From an uncultured Chloroflexota bacterium (lineage in GTDB: Bacteria; Chloroflexota; Limnocylindria; Limnocylindrales; Limnocylindraceae), in contig CAINNT010000024.1 of the NCBI GenBank assembly GCA_903851225.1, positions 1 to 6,857 on the forward strand: a DNA stretch of 6,857 nucleotides, read 5' to 3'. The position numbers and the translations under genes were made by a program. Positions 1 to 5,020 of the stretch are shown here, piece by piece; position 1 is the stretch's first letter, and each line of letters starts with the position of its first letter. The notes beneath the pieces are model-generated. The model was not told where the DNA came from. It searched no databases and saw nothing but the letters and a program-made list of their open reading frames with translations.

Positions 1-797
1 CGTGCGCCGCGCGCGATCAACCAGGAGTTAAATGGCGAGGCCGCGCCGCCAAGGAGGTCGGTCTGCCGACGAATTGGATCCACGAGCACCTTGGAGCCAG
101 CGGCAATGCCGCCGAGCGCATCGCCGTGGCCCGAGACCCACTTCGTGGTGGTCTGCAGCACCAGGTCGGCACCATGCTCGAGTGGGCGGAACAGCACCGG
201 ACTCAAGAAGGTGTTGTCGACGACGAGGAGTGCTCCAGCTGCGTGCGCGATCTTGGCGACTGCAGGGATGTCGGTGATGCGCATCCATGGGTTCGAGAGC
301 CCCTCGCAGAAGATGATCTTGGTGTTTGGCTTCATCGCCGCCTGGACTGCGGCGAGATCGGTAATCGGCACCGACGACACCTCGATGCCGCGCGATGGGA
401 AATCTTCGGCGAAGAGGATCTGGCTGATGATGAAGAGGTCGTCGGCAACGATCAGGTGGTCACCTGACTTCAGGTGGGCGAGGAGCCCAGCGGCAATCGC
501 CGACATCCCCGAGGCCGAAGCGATCGCGCTCTCGGCACCCTCAAGTGCAGCGAGCTTCTCTTCGAGCGCAGCGGTGGTGGGGTTGTTGGTGCGCGTGTAG
601 AAATACTTGTTCGGCTCCCACGCGAGCGCTCCGTCAACCGCCGACTCTTTATCATCGGCCGTCTCGAAGGTGAAGGTCGCCGTCTGATAGATCGGCAGAT
701 TGTGAGCGCGAGTCGTAGGGTCAGCGCTCTCACCGGCGTGAACCGCCAGGGTGTCGAGCGATGCGTTCTTGAGGGGCTTCTTGCCGTCTTTCGCCAT
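1..797 (-). CDS. PLP-dependent Cys/Met-metabolism (trans-sulfuration family) enzyme, C-terminus cut by window edge
   Basis: The reading frame starts at the ATG at 797-795 and runs off the left edge, giving 265 visible residues of a family usually near 400. It belongs to the cystathionine gamma-synthase / gamma-lyase / methionine gamma-lyase / O-acetylhomoserine sulfhydrylase fold. Visible signatures, in order, are YFYTRTNNPT (65-74, with the Tyr-x-Arg pair that binds the PLP phosphate of the partner subunit), SGMSA (96-100), VVDNTFLSP (192-200, Asp194 facing the pyridine nitrogen), TTTKWVSGHGD (216-226, Lys219 as the Schiff-base lysine) and SPFNSWLIARG (254-264). The usual LYGGTY loop, whose Tyr stacks on PLP, reads LFIISQ here, so a Phe (122) takes that place. 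Family membership is clear. The exact reaction (synthase, lyase or sulfhydrylase) cannot be fixed from this fragment. There is no convincing Shine-Dalgarno sequence; a TACACT box six bases before the ATG suggests a leaderless transcript. Confidence 0.93.
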   Translation of the reverse strand, partial: MAKDGKKPLKNASLDTLAVHAGESADPTTRAHNLPIYQTATFTFETADDKESAVDGALAWEPNKYFYTRTNNPTTAALEEKLAALEGAESAIASASGMSAIAAGLLAHLKSGDHLIVADDLFIISQILFAEDFPSRGIEVSSVPITDLAAVQAAMKPNTKIIFCEGLSNPWMRITDIPAVAKIAHAAGALLVVDNTFLSPVLFRPLEHGADLVLQTTTKWVSGHGDALGGIAAGSKVLVDPIRRQTDLLGGAASPFNSWLIARGA

Positions 798-803
798 GGC
801 GAG

Positions 804-809
804 AGTGTA
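804..809 (-). promoter_or_regulatory. Candidate -10 box for a leaderless transcript of the PLP enzyme gene
   Basis: Read on the minus strand, TACACT fits the TANNNT -10 pattern and lies exactly six bases before the ATG at 797. Transcription would then begin at or next to the start codon. It sits in the 17-base gap between the tRNA and the coding region. No clear -35 hexamer is visible, since that position falls inside the tRNA gene. The same layout recurs before lipB. This is a pattern-based inference; co-transcription with the tRNA is an alternative. Confidence 0.4.
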
Positions 810-814
810 GGGGC

Positions 815-890
815 TGGAGCGGGAGACGAGGTTCGAACTCGCGACCTTCTGCTTGGGAAGCAGACGCTCTACCAACTGAGCTACTCCCGC
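815..890 (-). tRNA. tRNA-Gly (anticodon CCC)
   Basis: The minus strand folds into a complete cloverleaf. It has a perfect 7-bp acceptor stem (GCGGGAG with CTCCCGC), a 4-bp D stem (GCTC/GAGC) with an AGTTGGTA loop, and a 5-bp anticodon stem (TCTGC/GCAGA). The anticodon loop is TTCCCAA, giving anticodon CCC, which reads the glycine codon GGG. The T arm is GCGAG-TTCGAAC-CTCGT. The discriminator base is T, as is usual in bacterial tRNA-Gly, and the 3' CCA is encoded in the gene (815-817). It lies head-to-tail with the PLP enzyme gene, 17 bases upstream of it, and diverges from the repeat-protein gene. Confidence 0.96.
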
Positions 891-905
891 GTGGGGGGTG
901 AGGAT

Positions 906-911
906 AGCGTA
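906..911 (-). promoter_or_regulatory. Candidate -10 box of the tRNA-Gly gene
   Basis: On the minus strand, TACGCT (TANNNT type) lies 15 bases upstream of the mature tRNA 5' end, which would give a leader of about nine bases. The same hexamer is found before lipB. No good -35 match is visible at the expected distance, so the call rests on the -10 alone. Confidence 0.33.
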
Positions 912-948
912 TGCAGTAGGGCGGGACCTCAGCATGCATGCACTGCTC

Positions 949-977
949 TTGTGCGGCTTCACGCCCTGTGGTATCAA
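949..977 (+). promoter_or_regulatory. Candidate promoter for the ELWxxDGT-repeat protein gene
   Basis: TTGTGC (949-954) and TATCAA (972-977) are separated by 17 bases and each partly matches the bacterial -35 and -10 consensus. The predicted transcript would carry a leader of roughly 70 bases before the ATG at 1057. Part of that leader (993-1027) can form a modest nested hairpin, CCAAG/CTTGG enclosing TGGTA/TGCCA, of unknown meaning. The call is weak. Confidence 0.3.
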
Positions 978-1043
978 CCTGCCGAACCCCCGCCAAGGGT
1001 CCGTGGTAGGTGCTGCCAGCCGCTTGGGAGCCGGGATGGTAAT

Positions 1044-1050
1044 AAGGAGA
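1044..1050 (+). promoter_or_regulatory. Shine-Dalgarno sequence deciding the repeat-protein start
   Basis: AAGGAGA ends six bases before the ATG at 1057. This favours that start over the in-frame ATGs at 898 and 1036, and over any start that would put extra residues before the signal peptide. Confidence 0.75.
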
Positions 1051-1056
1051 GCCACA

Positions 1057-2565
1057 ATGCCCGTCACCCGTGCCCTCGCCGCCGCGCTTGCCCTTCTGCT
1101 CGTTGCCGCAATGCCGGTTCGAGCCACCACGCCGCCCACCATAACGGTGGTTGACTTGATCAATCCAGGTTCAGACGATTCCTACGCGATGGATCTTTCT
1201 GACAGCATTGCCGTCAACGGGTATCTCTACTTCCAAGGCTACAACGACACCTACAGTTATGAGCTCTGGCGCACCAATGGCACGTCGACCACCCTGGTCA
1301 AAAACATCAGCAGCGCTGACTCTGCCTCTTCCCCAGAAAATTTCGCCCCCATGGGCGATTATCTGTACTTCTCCGCCTACATCTTCGGCCAAGGCTATGA
1401 ACTCTGGCGTACCGATGGCACCGAGGCCGGCACCACGCTCGTCAAAGACATCAATGCGGGATCTGGTGGGGCTGACGGTTCCTACCCAGCTCACTATGTC
1501 CAATTAGGGGACTACCTCTATTTCTCCGCCACTCAGGATACGACTGGTTCTGAGCTCTGGCGCACCGATGGCACCGAGGCTGGCACTACGCTCGTCAAAG
1601 ACATCAAGAGTGGTGTGGGTGAATCCTCTTCACCGACCTACCTCACCGTTGTTGGGGACTACATTTACTTCACCGCGGTTGACACTGCGAATGGAACAGA
1701 ACTCTGGCGCACCGATGGCACCGAGGCTGGCACTACGCTCGTCAAAGACATCGCGAATGGCACAGACGGATCTGGGCCATCGAATTACTTCGAGTTCGGA
1801 GATTACGTCTACTTCCAAGCCAATGACGGCACCTCTGGCTATGAACTCTGGCGCACCAATGGCACCGAGGCTGGCACCACGCTCGTCAAAGACATCAAAA
1901 GCGGCGCAGCAAGTTCCGACCCTTACGACTTTGCTCTGCTTGGCGACTACCTGTATTTTACGGCCGACGACGGCACCTCTGGCTATGAACTCTGGCGCAC
2001 CGATGGCACCGAGGCTGGCACCACGCTCGTCAAAGACATCAGAAGTGGCGCGGGCAGCTCAAATTCAATTTACTTCACTCGCCTAGGGGACTATCTCTAT
2101 TTCCGCGCCAATGACGGCACCTCTGACTTTGAACTCTGGCGCACCGATGGCACCGAGGCTGGCACCACGCTCTTTGAAGACATCAACAGTGTCTCGGGCT
2201 CTTACCCTGAAAGCTTCACTCCACTCGGCGACTACCTCTACTTCAAGGCATACGACGACACCGGTAACACCGAGATCTGGCGCACGGATGGCACAACTAC
2301 CCAGAGGGTGCCATTCCCTCTAGTCGGGCAGTACATCGATTGTGATTGCTACGACACGAATATCGTTGCGGTGGGCGGTCGCCTGTACACCACGGTGTAC
2401 AGCGACGACATCGGCCACGAGTTCGCCTACCTCGATGAGCCGACGTACGTGCTGCCTGAGACGAACCGTGATGAATCGGTCTGGACGACGGCGCTCGTGA
2501 TCTTGGCTGGGCTCACCGCAGCCGCCGGCGCCGCCCTGCGACGTCGAGGTGCTGTGCGGACCTAG
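1057..2565 (+). CDS. Secreted ELWxxDGT-repeat protein, probable beta-propeller with C-terminal anchor
   Basis: The protein has 502 residues from the ATG at 1057, chosen for its strong ribosome-binding site and the signal peptide that follows directly. Residues 1-23 form a signal peptide: Arg5, a long Ala/Leu hydrophobic core, and a likely V-R-A cleavage site before TTPP. Residues about 50-420 hold eight repeats of 46-51 residues. Each has a G-D-Y-L-Y-F strand followed by an ELWR(T)(D/N)GT turn and usually EAGTTLVKDI. The ELW/EIW motifs begin at residues 69, 115, 166, 215, 263, 311, 359 and 406; the first and last are the most divergent, as expected for edge blades. About 48 residues per unit and eight units suggest a beta-propeller, which is inferred. 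The C-terminus has LPETN (466-470), a hydrophobic stretch (476-494) and RRRGAVRT, like a sortase sorting signal with Asn in place of Gly. The molecular function is unknown; a surface binding or adhesion role is a guess. Confidence 0.9.
   Translation: MPVTRALAAALALLLVAAMPVRATTPPTITVVDLINPGSDDSYAMDLSDSIAVNGYLYFQGYNDTYSYELWRTNGTSTTLVKNISSADSASSPENFAPMGDYLYFSAYIFGQGYELWRTDGTEAGTTLVKDINAGSGGADGSYPAHYVQLGDYLYFSATQDTTGSELWRTDGTEAGTTLVKDIKSGVGESSSPTYLTVVGDYIYFTAVDTANGTELWRTDGTEAGTTLVKDIANGTDGSGPSNYFEFGDYVYFQANDGTSGYELWRTNGTEAGTTLVKDIKSGAASSDPYDFALLGDYLYFTADDGTSGYELWRTDGTEAGTTLVKDIRSGAGSSNSIYFTRLGDYLYFRANDGTSDFELWRTDGTEAGTTLFEDINSVSGSYPESFTPLGDYLYFKAYDDTGNTEIWRTDGTTTQRVPFPLVGQYIDCDCYDTNIVAVGGRLYTTVYSDDIGHEFAYLDEPTYVLPETNRDESVWTTALVILAGLTAAAGAALRRRGAVRT
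1261..2295 (+). repeat. Eight in-frame tandem repeats encoding ELWR(T)(D/N)GT units
   Basis: The repeat cores begin at 1261, 1399, 1552, 1699, 1843, 1987, 2131 and 2272, at spacings of 138, 153, 147, 144, 144, 144 and 141 bases, all multiples of three. In copies 2-7 a stretch of about 54 bases, from GAACTCTGG through AAAGACATC, is almost identical codon for codon, with only a few scattered changes. Copies 5 and 6 also match through the preceding GACGGCACCTCTGGCTAT segment. The DNA-level identity exceeds what protein constraint needs and points to recent duplication or gene conversion. Confidence 0.9.
2452..2562 (+). other. C-terminal LPETN / hydrophobic / Arg-rich tail (sorting-signal-like)
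   Basis: This region encodes the last 37 residues of the repeat protein. The order is LPETN, five polar or charged residues (RDESV), a 19-residue hydrophobic segment from Trp476 to Leu494, and RRRGAVRT. That is the three-part architecture of cell-wall sorting signals, but the fifth motif residue is Asn rather than Gly. The segment could also be a plain C-terminal membrane anchor. No sortase gene lies in the window. Confidence 0.55.
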
Positions 2566-2586
2566 CGCTCGATTTCTCGCTCGACG

Positions 2587-2626
2587 ACCTGCGGTGTCAC
2601 CCATGTGGGGTGACGAGTGCGCAGGT
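2587..2626. promoter_or_regulatory. Nested inverted repeat between the repeat-protein gene and lipB
   Basis: The inner arms GTCACCC (2596-2602) and GGGTGAC (2608-2614) pair perfectly around a 5-base loop. The outer arms ACCTGCG (2587-2593) and CGCAGGT (2620-2626) add another perfect 7 bp, separated from the inner stem by an asymmetric internal loop (2 and 5 bases). It starts 21 bases after the repeat-protein stop and ends 26 bases before the lipB ATG. There is no T-tract on either side, so it is not a classic intrinsic terminator. It could be a terminator-like hairpin, an operator, or a 3' stabilising structure. Confidence 0.55.
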
Positions 2627-2640
2627 GGTGCGCGGGAGGC

Positions 2641-2646
2641 TACGCT
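2641..2646 (+). promoter_or_regulatory. Candidate -10 box for a leaderless lipB transcript
   Basis: TACGCT matches TANNNT and ends six bases before the ATG at 2653, so transcription would start at the start codon. The purine-rich GGGAGG at 2634-2639 is 13 bases from the ATG, too far for a good ribosome-binding site, which supports a leaderless reading. No -35 hexamer is evident; the nested inverted repeat lies just upstream and would overlap that region. Confidence 0.42.
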
Positions 2647-2652
2647 CTGGGT

Positions 2653-3390
2653 ATGGAGTTTGAGCACCGCTGGCTCGGAAGAATCGGCTACGACGAGGCG
2701 CACGCCCTGCAGCGAACGCTGTTGGCTGAGCGCGCCGAAGGCCGCGGTCACGACACCCTGCTGACGCTGGAGCACGAACCCGTCATGACGCTCGGACGCA
2801 ACGCTGACCCTAGCCATCTGCTGCTCTCGGAGCCCGACTACGCCGCGCGCGGCATCGCCGTGCGCCACGTGGAGCGGGGTGGCGAGGTGACGTACCACGG
2901 CCCGGGGCATCTGGTGATGTATCCGATTGTGGCGCTGCGCCAGAACGGCATCACGCTTCGAGCACACATCCGTGCGCTCGAGGGGGCGCTGATCGCCGCG
3001 TGTGCAGCGTTCGGCATTGCGGCGGAGCGACGAGATGGGGCGCCGGGCTGCTGGGTTGGGGAGCGCAAGATCGGTGCGGTTGGCGTGCGCGTGGAACGTG
3101 GCGTTGCCTGTCACGGCCTCGCACTCAACGTTGGCCGCGATCTTGCGCCATTCGACCTGATTAATCCGTGCGGACATGCGGGCGTCGTCTCAACGTCGAT
3201 TGCGTTAGAGCGAGATTGGGCGGCCACGGCACGCGGCGAGCGCGATGCGATCGGAGCTGCGGAACCTGATCTCCAGAACGTGGCGGACTTCGTTGCCGCG
3301 GCGTATGGACGCGAACTCGCTACGTACGGCACGACCGCTAGCGTACCTATGAGCAGTGCAGTTCCTGCAACTGCAGGGGGTTCACGATGA
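2653..3390 (+). CDS. lipB: Octanoyltransferase (lipoyl(octanoyl)transferase) LipB
   Basis: The protein has 245 residues and transfers octanoyl from octanoyl-acyl carrier protein to the lipoyl domains of 2-oxoacid dehydrogenases and GcvH, in the cytoplasm, ahead of sulfur insertion by LipA. The family blocks are in order: TLGRNAD (46-52), RGGEVTYHGPGHLVMYP (75-91), GCWVGERKIGAVGVR (132-146, containing the catalytic Lys139) and HGLALNVGRDLAPFDLINPCG (154-174, containing the nucleophile Cys173). The start at 2653 gives the usual LipB N-terminus; an in-frame ATG at 2617 would add 12 residues without family support. The C-terminal 40 residues, after the conserved LipB core, are low in family signal. 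No lipA is adjacent. The stop overlaps the next start (ATGA), suggesting translational coupling with the GalT-like gene. Confidence 0.95.
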   Translation: MEFEHRWLGRIGYDEAHALQRTLLAERAEGRGHDTLLTLEHEPVMTLGRNADPSHLLLSEPDYAARGIAVRHVERGGEVTYHGPGHLVMYPIVALRQNGITLRAHIRALEGALIAACAAFGIAAERRDGAPGCWVGERKIGAVGVRVERGVACHGLALNVGRDLAPFDLINPCGHAGVVSTSIALERDWAATARGERDAIGAAEPDLQNVADFVAAAYGRELATYGTTASVPMSSAVPATAGGSR

Positions 3391-4352
3391 GCGGTGGGAT
3401 CTGGGAGCTTCGTCGCGATGAGATCACCGGCTGGTGGTCGGCGACGGTCGTTGACCGCGAGTTCGAGCCACAGCGGTTTAATGAGGCTCGTACTCCAGGC
3501 GCTCGTGAGGAAGGCTGCACCAACTGCACGCACGCCGATGCGGCAGCCGTAACGCGACGGGTGCTGCGCCAAGGTGCCTTCCATTCGGTTGGCACACGCA
3601 TGGATTCGGCCGCAGGCGAATCTGGATTTCTGACGTTGAGCGATGTGGATCGTGCTGGCTCTTGGTCGACGTTGATTGCACCCGGAGGTGAGCACGGCGA
3701 ACTTGACGAGGTGCCGGTGGCCATGGTCTCCGCGTTTCTGATGGCGATCCGGGACCACCTGCGCAGCGCGCGAGATCTTGGTGCCACCGCGTACATCCAA
3801 TATGTGCGCAACGCAGGGGGTCAAGCCGGCGCGATGACCGATCACCTCTGCTTCGACGCCTATGACCTGCCGCAGGTGCCACACCGACTCGCCGAGGAGA
3901 TCGGTGGTGCCGCGCGACTCTCCATTCGTGCGGGCGGCTGTGCCTACTGCCACCTGATCGCCGACGAGTCGCATGGCGGTCGTCGCATGCTCCATCGAGA
4001 TCCGTTCGGCTTGGTGGTCGCCCCGTTTGCCAGCCGTTCTGCGTTTGAGACCTGGATCATTCCGAATGGACACGGCGCCGACTTCGCCGATACCGACGCG
4101 GCGACTATCAACGGGTTCGCAAGCACCCTGCAGACCGCCGTTCGGGCGCTGCGGGCGATCGGCATGCCGCCGTACAACCTGATGCTGCATACCGCGCCGC
4201 TGCGGGAGCGGGTCGACGGCACCTACCACTGGCACTGGGAGCTGCACCCGCGGCTGCGGCCGATTGGCGGCCTCGAACTCGCCTCTGGCATCCCCGTGGT
4301 GCCGATCTCCCCTGAGGCGGCGGTTGCGGAACTCCGCCGCGCTCTGGCCTAG
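3387..4352 (+). CDS. GalT-like (HIT superfamily) nucleotidyltransferase with catalytic His replaced by Cys
   Basis: The protein has 321 residues. Its overall layout follows the galactose-1-phosphate uridylyltransferase family: an N-terminal ELRRDEITGWW strand (7-17), the zinc pair Cys44-x-x-Cys47, and His103 at the third zinc position. The active-site loop AGAMTDHLCFD (147-157) follows. A second Cys pair, CAYC, is at 185-188. Next come RDPFGLVVAPFASRSAFETWIIP (204-226), His268 and the closing YHWHWELHPRL (280-290), with His281 and His283 matching the structural-metal histidines. In E. coli GalT the loop is His-Pro-His and the second His carries the UMP intermediate. Here it is His153-Leu-Cys155, and the following Gln position is Asp157. 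The zinc and structural-metal ligands are thus kept but the nucleophile is not. The start overlaps the lipB stop, with a weak GGGGG ribosome-binding site. The substrate is unknown; a true GalT activity is doubtful. Confidence 0.85.
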   Translation: MSGGIWELRRDEITGWWSATVVDREFEPQRFNEARTPGAREEGCTNCTHADAAAVTRRVLRQGAFHSVGTRMDSAAGESGFLTLSDVDRAGSWSTLIAPGGEHGELDEVPVAMVSAFLMAIRDHLRSARDLGATAYIQYVRNAGGQAGAMTDHLCFDAYDLPQVPHRLAEEIGGAARLSIRAGGCAYCHLIADESHGGRRMLHRDPFGLVVAPFASRSAFETWIIPNGHGADFADTDAATINGFASTLQTAVRALRAIGMPPYNLMLHTAPLRERVDGTYHWHWELHPRLRPIGGLELASGIPVVPISPEAAVAELRRALA

Positions 4353-4358
4353 CCGCCC

Positions 4359-4367
4359 TGCTATCGT
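4359..4367 (+). promoter_or_regulatory. Candidate extended -10 promoter of the pyr operon
   Basis: TGCTATCGT contains TATCGT (4362-4367) preceded by TG one base upstream, the extended -10 form. Transcription would begin near 4374, just ahead of the PyrR-binding hairpin. No -35 match stands at 17 bases; TTGCGG at 4324 is too far upstream. It lies in the gap between the GalT-like stop (4352) and pyrR, so the pyr operon probably has its own promoter. Confidence 0.42.
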
Positions 4368-4376
4368 TCCGCAGCA

Positions 4377-4410
4377 CCCGCAACGTGGTCGGCAGAGATC
4401 GGCCGGCGGG
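4377..4410 (+). promoter_or_regulatory. Putative PyrR-binding RNA hairpin in the pyrR leader
   Basis: The upper stem GGTCGG (4387-4392) pairs with TCGGCC (4399-4404) through six pairs, two of them G-T, enclosing the hexaloop CAGAGA (4393-4398). A possible T4386-G4405 pair extends it. Below lies a 5'-side bulge (AACG, 4382-4385) and a lower stem CCCGC (4377-4381) with GCGGG (4406-4410). A CNGNGA hexaloop over a stem with a purine-rich 5' bulge is the known form of PyrR-binding loops. The gene directly downstream is pyrR. The hairpin ends two bases before the AAAGGAG ribosome-binding site, and no terminator hairpin follows. This favours translational repression when UMP is plentiful, as described for mycobacterial pyrR, over transcription attenuation. 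Confidence 0.72.
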
Positions 4411-4412
4411 GC

Positions 4413-4419
4413 AAAGGAG
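4413..4419 (+). promoter_or_regulatory. Shine-Dalgarno sequence of pyrR
   Basis: AAAGGAG stands six bases before the ATG at 4426. It is separated from the 3' arm of the PyrR-binding hairpin by two bases, so a bound protein there would be expected to block ribosome access. Confidence 0.8.
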
Positions 4420-4425
4420 TGAGCC

Positions 4426-4998
4426 ATGGCACGACAGGTGATGAACGCCGAGGAGATCCGCAGGGCGCTGACCCGCATCTCCCATGAAATCATCGAGAAA
4501 GAGGGGACCGAAGGTCTGGTCGTCGTCGGCATTCAGCGCCGCGGCGTCCCGCTCGCCAAGGTCATCGTCGACGCGATCAAGGAGCATGAGGGCGTCACCG
4601 TAGAGTCAGGCACGCTCGACATCAGCTTCTATCGAGACGACCTCTCGACGATCGCCGTTGCCCCTGTGCACCGCGGCACCTCGATCCCTGGCGACATCAC
4701 TGGCAAAACGGTCGTCCTCGTCGACGACGTGCTGTATACCGGCCGCACGATTCGTGCCGGCCTCGACGCACTCATCGATTACGGTCGACCCAAGGCGATC
4801 CGTCTCGTCGCCCTCATCGATCGCGGCCACCGCGAGTTGCCGATTCGCGCTGATCACGTTGGCAAGAACATCCCAACGACCAGCGAAGAGGTCGTGCGGG
4901 TCTGTGTGAAGGAGATTGACGGCGAAGATCTCGTCAAGGTCGAGCTGCTCGCCGAGCACCTTGCCGCGAACGAAGCCGCCGCCAAGGCGAAGGGCTGA
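4426..4998 (+). CDS. pyrR: PyrR, pyr operon RNA-binding regulator / uracil phosphoribosyltransferase
   Basis: The protein has 190 residues, close to the usual length of about 180. PyrR binds a hairpin in pyr mRNA in a UMP-dependent way and often also makes UMP from uracil and PRPP. Visible features are GIQRRGVPLA (35-44), the SFYRDDLS segment (67-74), the PRPP-binding motif VVLVDDVLYTGRTIRA (96-111) with its paired Asp100-Asp101, and RGHRELPIRADHVGKNIPT (133-151), which is typical of PyrR and carries basic RNA-binding residues. The C-terminal tail is Ala/Lys-rich. It is the first gene of the pyr operon, with a strong ribosome-binding site and an apparent PyrR target just upstream, so autoregulation is likely. 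pyrB follows after 22 bases. Confidence 0.96.
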   Translation: MARQVMNAEEIRRALTRISHEIIEKEGTEGLVVVGIQRRGVPLAKVIVDAIKEHEGVTVESGTLDISFYRDDLSTIAVAPVHRGTSIPGDITGKTVVLVDDVLYTGRTIRAGLDALIDYGRPKAIRLVALIDRGHRELPIRADHVGKNIPTTSEEVVRVCVKEIDGEDLVKVELLAEHLAANEAAAKAKG

Positions 4999-5020
4999 GT
5001 CGGCACGCCGAGCGCTGTCG

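Noticed and set aside
91..600. A 169-codon plus-strand frame
   Set aside because: It is antisense to the PLP enzyme gene, whose catalytic motifs are in place on the minus strand.
815..890. tRNA-Gly as an integration site for a mobile element
   Set aside because: There is no integrase, no repeated tRNA 3' end and no cargo region; the flanking genes are ordinary.
898..1056. N-terminal extension of the repeat protein from the ATG at 898 or 1036
   Set aside because: It would bury the signal peptide and ignore the AAGGAGA site six bases before 1057.
978..1056. Riboswitch in the repeat-protein leader
   Set aside because: The GGTAGGTGCTGCC stretch recalled a cyclic-di-GMP aptamer, but its conserved upstream core is missing; only a small generic hairpin can be drawn.
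1568..2086. A plus-strand frame with repeated MAPRLAPRSSKTS units
   Set aside because: It is the shifted frame of the ELWxxDGT repeats; the apparent repeats arise from the repeated DNA.
2587..2626. Rho-independent terminator after the repeat-protein gene
   Set aside because: The hairpin is strong but no T-run follows on either strand, so it is listed as an inverted repeat of unknown role instead.
2320..3177. A 285-codon open frame on the minus strand
   Set aside because: It is antisense to the end of the repeat-protein gene and most of lipB, with no domain signal and no start signals.
3111..4532. A 473-codon open frame on the minus strand
   Set aside because: It lies antisense to lipB, the GalT-like gene and the start of pyrR, all of which have clear family motifs. 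Its translation is Arg/Ala/Pro-rich with no recognisable domain, as expected from a GC-rich shadow frame.
4916..5020. pyrB start at 4916
   Set aside because: It would overlap pyrR by 83 bases and add a Ser/Arg/Pro-rich stretch unlike any PyrB N-terminus.
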